Source of the DNA: Flavobacterium sp.
GTDB taxonomy: Bacteria > Bacteroidota > Bacteroidia > Flavobacteriales > Flavobacteriaceae
Direction of reading: 5' to 3'
Length of the DNA stretch: 10,000 nt
Assembly (NCBI RefSeq): GCF_020217025.1
Contig: NZ_JAIWOF010000131.1
Span: forward strand, 1-10,000
The position numbers and the translations under genes are program-made. The number at the start of each line of letters is the position of its first letter. The first letter of the stretch is position 1. Under the pieces are notes generated by a model. It did not search any database and had not been told where the DNA came from. It worked only from the letters and a program-made list of their open reading frames with translations. This document shows, piece after piece, positions 6,585-10,000 of this stretch.

Positions 6585-7286
6585 TTACTTTTGTTTTTTA
6601 ATATTCTCTTTGATGTTATCACGGAAAGCATCTTTTCTTTCGTTTTTATTCTTCTTAAGCGCCAAACGATACTCACGAAGAATGATTTTAACATCATCTG
6701 TCATTTCATTATGTAAATCGGCTGCCGAAATAGTATTGTAACTTTCTTTGTACTCCTCCTCACCTTTTTTGTTTTTGCCTTTTCTTCCGCGATGATTCAA
6801 TTCTTTATCTACGATAATTACTGCAGGAGTTCCTTTGTTTTCATCCAATTTTCCTATCAATTTATAGCTATCATAGAATTCTTGAATTTTGTCTGGAGTT
6901 GAAAAAACAAATCTCCATCCTTTCATATCGCCAGTTATTGGTGCTAATTCATCTATGATTTGTTGGCATTTCTTTTCATTCCCTAAAGGAACCACCATTA
7001 TCATTTGGAAATCTTTGAAGCCTTTGTACTTATTATAAATCTTTTGATTTAAATTAAAAAAGTTACCGCGATTTTCAATAACACTATCACCAACAAAACC
7101 TAAAACCGTTATCTTACCTTTCATAGACTCTTTCGAGCCATCTAAACTTGTCCAATCGGCTGGAATATCTTTATTATTCTTGGAAATTGTTGGTAAAAAA
7201 AGAGAATTATGAGATGCCGTTGAAAAAACTAAATAAATAGCGATAGGCAATATAAAAAGTGAAATGAGGACTAATTTATTTTTCAT
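6585..7286 (-). CDS. SCO-like thioredoxin-fold protein lacking copper-binding residues
   Basis: This 233-residue protein has an N-terminal membrane anchor (about 5-22). Its layout parallels the SCO protein encoded next to it. VLGFVGDSVIENRGNFFNLN (61-80) sits where SCO has its CxxxC segment, with Ser68 and Asn72 at the cysteine positions. GTPAVIIVDKELNHRGR (152-168) sits where SCO has its His and the FALIDKDG strand. The end, SAADLHNEMTDDVKIILREY, parallels the SCO C-terminal helix. A lysine-rich tail (211-233) is added. Its only cysteine is Cys107, so it is unlikely to bind copper in the SCO manner or act as a disulfide reductase; a structural or regulatory role is possible. The alignment was made by eye. 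A TTG at 7311-7313 would extend the frame, but it overlaps the promoter box, so the ATG at 7284-7286 is chosen. It is first in the assembly operon. Confidence 0.8.
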   Translation of the reverse strand: MKNKLVLISLFILPIAIYLVFSTASHNSLFLPTISKNNKDIPADWTSLDGSKESMKGKITVLGFVGDSVIENRGNFFNLNQKIYNKYKGFKDFQMIMVVPLGNEKKCQQIIDELAPITGDMKGWRFVFSTPDKIQEFYDSYKLIGKLDENKGTPAVIIVDKELNHRGRKGKNKKGEEEYKESYNTISAADLHNEMTDDVKIILREYRLALKKNKNERKDAFRDNIKENIKKQK

Positions 7287-7310
7287 TATATGAAACTTAT
7301 TTTGTTCATA

Positions 7311-7318
7311 CAAAAGTA
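7311..7318 (-). promoter_or_regulatory. Bacteroidota-type -7 promoter box of the SCO/DUF420 operon
   Basis: The minus strand reads TACTTTTG, a perfect match to TAnnTTTG. Its end is 25 bases before the ATG of the SCO-like gene, giving a leader near 20 bases. The box starts at the last T of the preceding terminator's T run, so no independent -33 element can be separated from the terminator. Its position rules out the longer TTG start. Confidence 0.6.
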
Positions 7319-7345
7319 AAAAAAATCCCGATGTAAATCGGGATT
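7318..7345 (-). terminator. Intrinsic terminator after the subunit IV gene
   Basis: A perfect 9-bp stem, AATCCCGAT paired with ATCGGGATT around a 4-base loop (7333-7336), is followed on the minus strand by a run of Ts to 7318. It begins 18 bases after the subunit IV stop. The plus-strand side has no comparable T run. It separates structural cox genes from the assembly genes. Confidence 0.88.
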
Positions 7346-7363
7346 ATATAATAGAAACAAGTG

Positions 7364-7714
7364 TTAAAATATCCACTTTAAATGACCTGTTTTATAAACA
7401 TCAAAAACGTAGTTACCTTCAACTAATAAAATAAAAGATAGGTAAAGGATTAAGAAAACTACTGTCCAAACGATAGATCTTCTAAACCATTTTTTCTCAC
7501 CCTCCATGTGCATGAAAGCCCATGTAATGTAATAAGCTTTAACGATAGTTAAGATGATGAATAACCAGTTTAACATGTTCATTCCAGCAAAATTGTTGAA
7601 ATATAATGCTTTTGGTTTATAGATACCGAATAAAACTTCTACGATAGTAATTACAGATAGAATTCCAAAAACTACCCAAATTCTTTTTGTATTTGATTCG
7701 TGTGCGTGTGCCAT
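7364..7714 (-). CDS. Cytochrome c oxidase subunit IV family protein
   Basis: This 116-residue protein has three membrane helices (about 12-31, 48-68 and 80-98), matching the prokaryotic COX4 family of small accessory subunits of heme-copper oxidases. The stretch IVKAYYITWAFMHMEGEKKW (58-76) is the family's most recognisable part; Glu26 lies in the first helix. The short N-terminus MAHAHESNTKR is His-containing and probably cytoplasmic. Subunit IV stabilises the oxidase rather than carrying redox centres. The gene starts 20 bases after the larger subunit III gene and ends before a strong terminator, making it the last gene of the structural part of the cluster. The start at 7714 is the only sensible one and gives the family's normal length. 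Confidence 0.92.
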   Translation of the reverse strand: MAHAHESNTKRIWVVFGILSVITIVEVLFGIYKPKALYFNNFAGMNMLNWLFIILTIVKAYYITWAFMHMEGEKKWFRRSIVWTVVFLILYLSFILLVEGNYVFDVYKTGHLKWIF

Positions 7715-7734
7715 GATATACTTTTATTATATAA

Positions 7735-8715
7735 TTATACTAAATAGAAGAAAGTAAATACGAATACCCACACTAAATCGACAAAGTGCCAGTACAATCC
7801 AACTTTTTCAACCATTTCGTAACTTTTTCTTTTCTCGTAAGTACCTAATAACACATTAAAGAAAATGATGATATTAATCAATACTCCTGTAAATACGTGG
7901 AATCCGTGGAAACCTGTAATAAAGAAGAAGAAGTTTGCAAATAATTTATGACCGTATTCGTTTCTAACTAAGTTAGCTCCTTCAACTACATATTTAGCTT
8001 CTTCTAATCTTTTTAAAGATTCTGCTCTAGATAAAACTGTTTTATGTTTTTCAGCATTCAAATATTCAGAACGAACTAAAATTGACTCATCAGCTTTGAA
8101 ACCTTCAACAACTTCATTAACAGAATAGGTTGGCAAAGTAGCTTCATCCATAAACCAAACTCCGTTATTTCTTTTGTGCTGTGTTCTTGCTTCAGGTAAT
8201 GTTGTAGCAAAATCAGCTAGTGCTACTCTTTTGAAAGTACCATCTTCTTGTTTTTGAACAAATTGTAAGATTGAACCTCCTTTAGTTTCAACAGCACCAT
8301 ATTCTCCCTTAATGAAGTTTTTCCATTCCCAAGCCTGAGAACCTAAGAATATAAAACCACCTACAATAGTTAACAACATGTAAAAAGCAACTTTTGTTTT
8401 TTTCATGTGATGACCTGCATCTACAGCTAATACCATAGTTACAGAAGAGAAAATTAAGATAAAAGTCATTAACGCTACATAATACATTGGTGCATTTACA
8501 CCATGTAAAAATGGAAAGTGGTTAAAAACTTCATCGGCGATAGGCCAAGTTTCAATGAATTTAAATCTTGAAAAACCATACGCGGCTAAGAAACCAGAAA
8601 AAGTTAATGCATCTGATAAGATGAAAAACCACATCATCATTTTACCATAGGTTGCTCCTAATGGTCCTGGACCTCCGTCTAAAGCGTGTTCGTCTGTAAT
8701 AACTGTCGCTCCCAT
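7735..8715 (-). CDS. Cytochrome c oxidase subunit III, long form with soluble insert
   Basis: This 326-residue protein of the heme-copper oxidase subunit III family is a membrane subunit without redox cofactors that stabilises subunits I and II. Five membrane helices are visible at about 25-47, 75-98, 108-128, 258-289 and 305-325, as in the CyoC-like form lacking the first two helices of mitochondrial CoxIII. Conserved stretches include WEW (129-131), FFFFITGFHGFHVFTGV (262-278) and YWHFVDLVWVF (308-318). Between helices 3 and 4 lies a hydrophilic insert of about 110 residues (138-252), absent from the shorter paralogue upstream. By CyoC-type topology this loop would face the periplasm. It is followed 20 bases later by subunit IV. 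A promoter-like box lies in the 45-base gap before it. Confidence 0.95.
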   Translation of the reverse strand: MGATVITDEHALDGGPGPLGATYGKMMMWFFILSDALTFSGFLAAYGFSRFKFIETWPIADEVFNHFPFLHGVNAPMYYVALMTFILIFSSVTMVLAVDAGHHMKKTKVAFYMLLTIVGGFIFLGSQAWEWKNFIKGEYGAVETKGGSILQFVQKQEDGTFKRVALADFATTLPEARTQHKRNNGVWFMDEATLPTYSVNEVVEGFKADESILVRSEYLNAEKHKTVLSRAESLKRLEEAKYVVEGANLVRNEYGHKLFANFFFFITGFHGFHVFTGVLINIIIFFNVLLGTYEKRKSYEMVEKVGLYWHFVDLVWVFVFTFFYLV

Positions 8716-8741
8716 AAATTTTTTAATTGTTAAAAAGTTCC

Positions 8742-8749
8742 CAAATTTA
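8742..8749 (-). promoter_or_regulatory. Possible internal promoter box before the long subunit III gene
   Basis: The minus strand reads TAAATTTG, matching TAnnTTTG, 27 bases before the ATG at 8715. It lies in the only sizeable gap (45 bases) between ctaB and subunit IV. No TTG -33 element is seen, and the region is so AT-rich that a chance match is possible. Confidence 0.35.
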
Positions 8750-8760
8750 TTATTTTTTTT

Positions 8761-9348
8761 CTATTTGAAAAAATAGAAAAATAAAAACAAATAAACCCAA
8801 ATAAAATCCATAAAGTGCCAATACATCGCACTTAGCTCTATACCAAGGGTTTGAGCCGAATTGTATTTTTGTTTATAATGATTATAAATTACTACTAAAA
8901 GCGAAATAATACCTCCTAAAAGGTGAGCAATGTGTACCAAAACAGCAATATACAAAAATGAAGTCGTTACATTACTTTCACTTCCTGTAAAGAAATAGCC
9001 ATTATCGATTACTTGTCCAAATCCTTTAAATTGTAATACTATGAACGCGATTCCAAGTGCTAAAGTAATCAATAAAAACATTGAAGCACTATTTCTGTTG
9101 TCTTTTTTTGTTGCTTGTAAAGCTAAGTAAAAAGTAAAACTACTTACTAACATAGCTACTGTACTGATTACAAATGCAGAAGGCAATACAAAATCTTTCA
9201 ACCAATCTGGTCTTGATTTACTTACTACATAGGCACTTGTTAGTCCAGCGAAAATCATACAGATGCTAATCATTCCAAACCACAACAACATTTTGTACGT
9301 TCTGCCTTTGCGAGCTTGTTCTTCTTCCAAAGTCATTCTATTTTCCAT
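8761..9348 (-). CDS. Cytochrome c oxidase subunit III, short form
   Basis: This 195-residue subunit III family protein has five membrane helices at about 18-42, 54-78, 88-106, 129-155 and 174-194. It shares the family endings with its longer neighbour: VLVHIAHLLGGIISL (137-150), equivalent to the GFHGFHVFTG region, and YWHFMDFIWVYLFLFFYF (176-193), equivalent to YWHFVDLVWVF. The N-terminus (MENRMTLEEEQARKGRTYK) is charged and probably cytoplasmic. The loop between helices 3 and 4 is only about 22 residues. The start lies 2 bases after the ctaB stop, showing tight coupling. Two adjacent subunit III genes probably both contribute to one oxidase, or one provides a CoxIII-like extra subunit; the sequence does not decide this. 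An ATG four codons in is an alternative start. Confidence 0.92.
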   Translation of the reverse strand: MENRMTLEEEQARKGRTYKMLLWFGMISICMIFAGLTSAYVVSKSRPDWLKDFVLPSAFVISTVAMLVSSFTFYLALQATKKDNRNSASMFLLITLALGIAFIVLQFKGFGQVIDNGYFFTGSESNVTTSFLYIAVLVHIAHLLGGIISLLVVIYNHYKQKYNSAQTLGIELSAMYWHFMDFIWVYLFLFFYFFK

Positions 9349-9350
9349 AA

Positions 9351-10000
9351 CTATCGTAAAAATTTATCTATAACATATATTATTTGCAACAACGAAATAT
9401 ACGAAACACTAACAATCATTAATTTTCTTGCCGCTTTTGCATCCATTTGTTTATGCAATTGTACCGCATAAAACAACATCCACAATCCTAATAAAAATAC
9501 GATTACCGCTGCAGTTTTCGATAAAATCAAATTTCCGGTAAAACCAAAAACTGGAATTATCGAGGCTAAAATCATCCAAATCGTATATAAAATCGTTTGT
9601 AAAGCTGTTTTTTTATCGCGTTCTCCTGTTGGCAACATAAAGAAACCCGCTTTTTTGTAATCGTCGTATAAAAACCAACCGATTGCCCAAAAGTGTGGAA
9701 ATTGCCAAAAGAATTGAATAATAAATAAAGTTCCCGCTTCAATTCCAAAGTGACCTGTTGCAGCTACCCAACCTAACATAAACGGAATAGCGCCAGGAAA
9801 AGCACCAACAAAAACAGAAAGCGGCGTTAACGTTTTTAATGGCGTATACAAACTCACATACATGAAAATCGAAATCGCGCCAAACATAGCGGTTTTAGGA
9901 TTTACATTGTATAAAATAGCTAATCCTAAAACAGTTAAAACGCAACCTAAAATAAAAGCATTTTGTTTGGTAATACGACCAGAAGGTAACGGACGATTTT
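9351..10000 (-). CDS. ctaB: Protoheme IX farnesyltransferase (heme O synthase), 5' end outside window
   Basis: CtaB/CyoE is an inner-membrane UbiA-type prenyltransferase that attaches a farnesyl group to heme B to make heme O, the precursor of heme A. The visible 215 residues start NRPLPSGRIT, the conserved sequence just after the first Asp-rich motif, and continue through SLYTPLKTLTPLSVFVGAFP, GAIPFMLGW, FFWQFPHFWAIGW and the second motif FLYDDYKKAGFFMLP. All are hallmarks of heme O synthase. Several hydrophobic helices follow to the TAG stop. The frame is open to base 10000 with no credible start, so the N-terminal quarter or so, including the first Asp motif, lies outside. The internal ATG at 9885-9887 is not the start, because conserved CtaB sequence precedes it. 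It leads the two subunit III genes with a 2-base gap, tying heme A supply to oxidase synthesis. Confidence 0.96.
   Translation of the reverse strand, partial: NRPLPSGRITKQNAFILGCVLTVLGLAILYNVNPKTAMFGAISIFMYVSLYTPLKTLTPLSVFVGAFPGAIPFMLGWVAATGHFGIEAGTLFIIQFFWQFPHFWAIGWFLYDDYKKAGFFMLPTGERDKKTALQTILYTIWMILASIIPVFGFTGNLILSKTAAVIVFLLGLWMLFYAVQLHKQMDAKAARKLMIVSVSYISLLQIIYVIDKFLR

Noticed and set aside
7287..7313. TTG start nine codons upstream for the SCO-like protein
   Set aside because: The TTG is part of the TACTTTTG promoter box and would lie upstream of the transcript start; the ATG at 7284-7286 directly precedes the membrane anchor.
8761..8776. Six-base inverted repeat CTATTT/AAATAG with a GAAA loop at the end of the short subunit III gene
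   Set aside because: It has no T run on either side in the right orientation and lies over the last codons and stop; it is weak and AT-only apart from the terminal pair, so it is not called a terminator.
9885..9887. Internal ATG as the start of the heme O synthase gene
   Set aside because: The frame stays open to the window edge and encodes conserved CtaB sequence (NRPLPSGRIT) before this ATG, so the gene is cut by the window rather than short.

Overview
The window is AT-rich DNA from a Bacteroidota bacterium, most likely a Flavobacteriaceae member close to Flavobacterium. This rests on protein style (a TolC-family protein opening its mature part with WTLEECVDYAIKNN, a DUF4403 lipoprotein, a large CoxIII with a soluble insert), on A-rich leaders without clear Shine-Dalgarno sites, and on good matches to the Bacteroidota -7 promoter box TAnnTTTG in front of several genes. 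The genus is inferred from gene content and order, not from a database search. The window holds 13 genes, two of them cut by the window edges, and no RNA genes, mobile elements or CRISPR arrays.

Left part (1-1003): the 3' end of a plus-strand MscS-type mechanosensitive channel converges on minus-strand tsaB (tRNA t6A37 modification). The likely mscS terminator lies inside the end of the tsaB coding region. tsaB has its own promoter just after a strong hairpin terminator that closes the next minus-strand operon.

Middle part (1004-5190): a minus-strand pair, a TolC-family outer membrane channel followed by a MacA/HlyD-type periplasmic adaptor, forms two thirds of a tripartite export system; no inner-membrane pump gene is adjacent. 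Divergent from it is a single plus-strand DUF4403 lipoprotein gene with its own promoter. It ends at a near-perfect bidirectional terminator shared with the converging cytochrome oxidase assembly operon.

Right part (5189-10000): a long minus-strand cluster for caa3/aa3-type cytochrome c oxidase. In transcription order it holds ctaB (heme O synthase, cut at the window edge), two subunit III genes, subunit IV, a terminator and a new promoter, then a Cys-less SCO-like protein, a true SCO copper chaperone, a DUF420 (CtaM-like) membrane protein and a 73-residue CxxC membrane protein. Together they supply heme side-chain farnesylation, small membrane subunits and probable copper-centre assembly; subunits I and II and heme A synthase are not in the window.

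No gap without a gene exceeds about 100 bases. No exotic system is evident. The parts most worth a second look are the SCO-like protein that has lost its copper ligands, the CxxC mini-protein, the large CoxIII insert, and the repeated terminator-then-promoter junctions.
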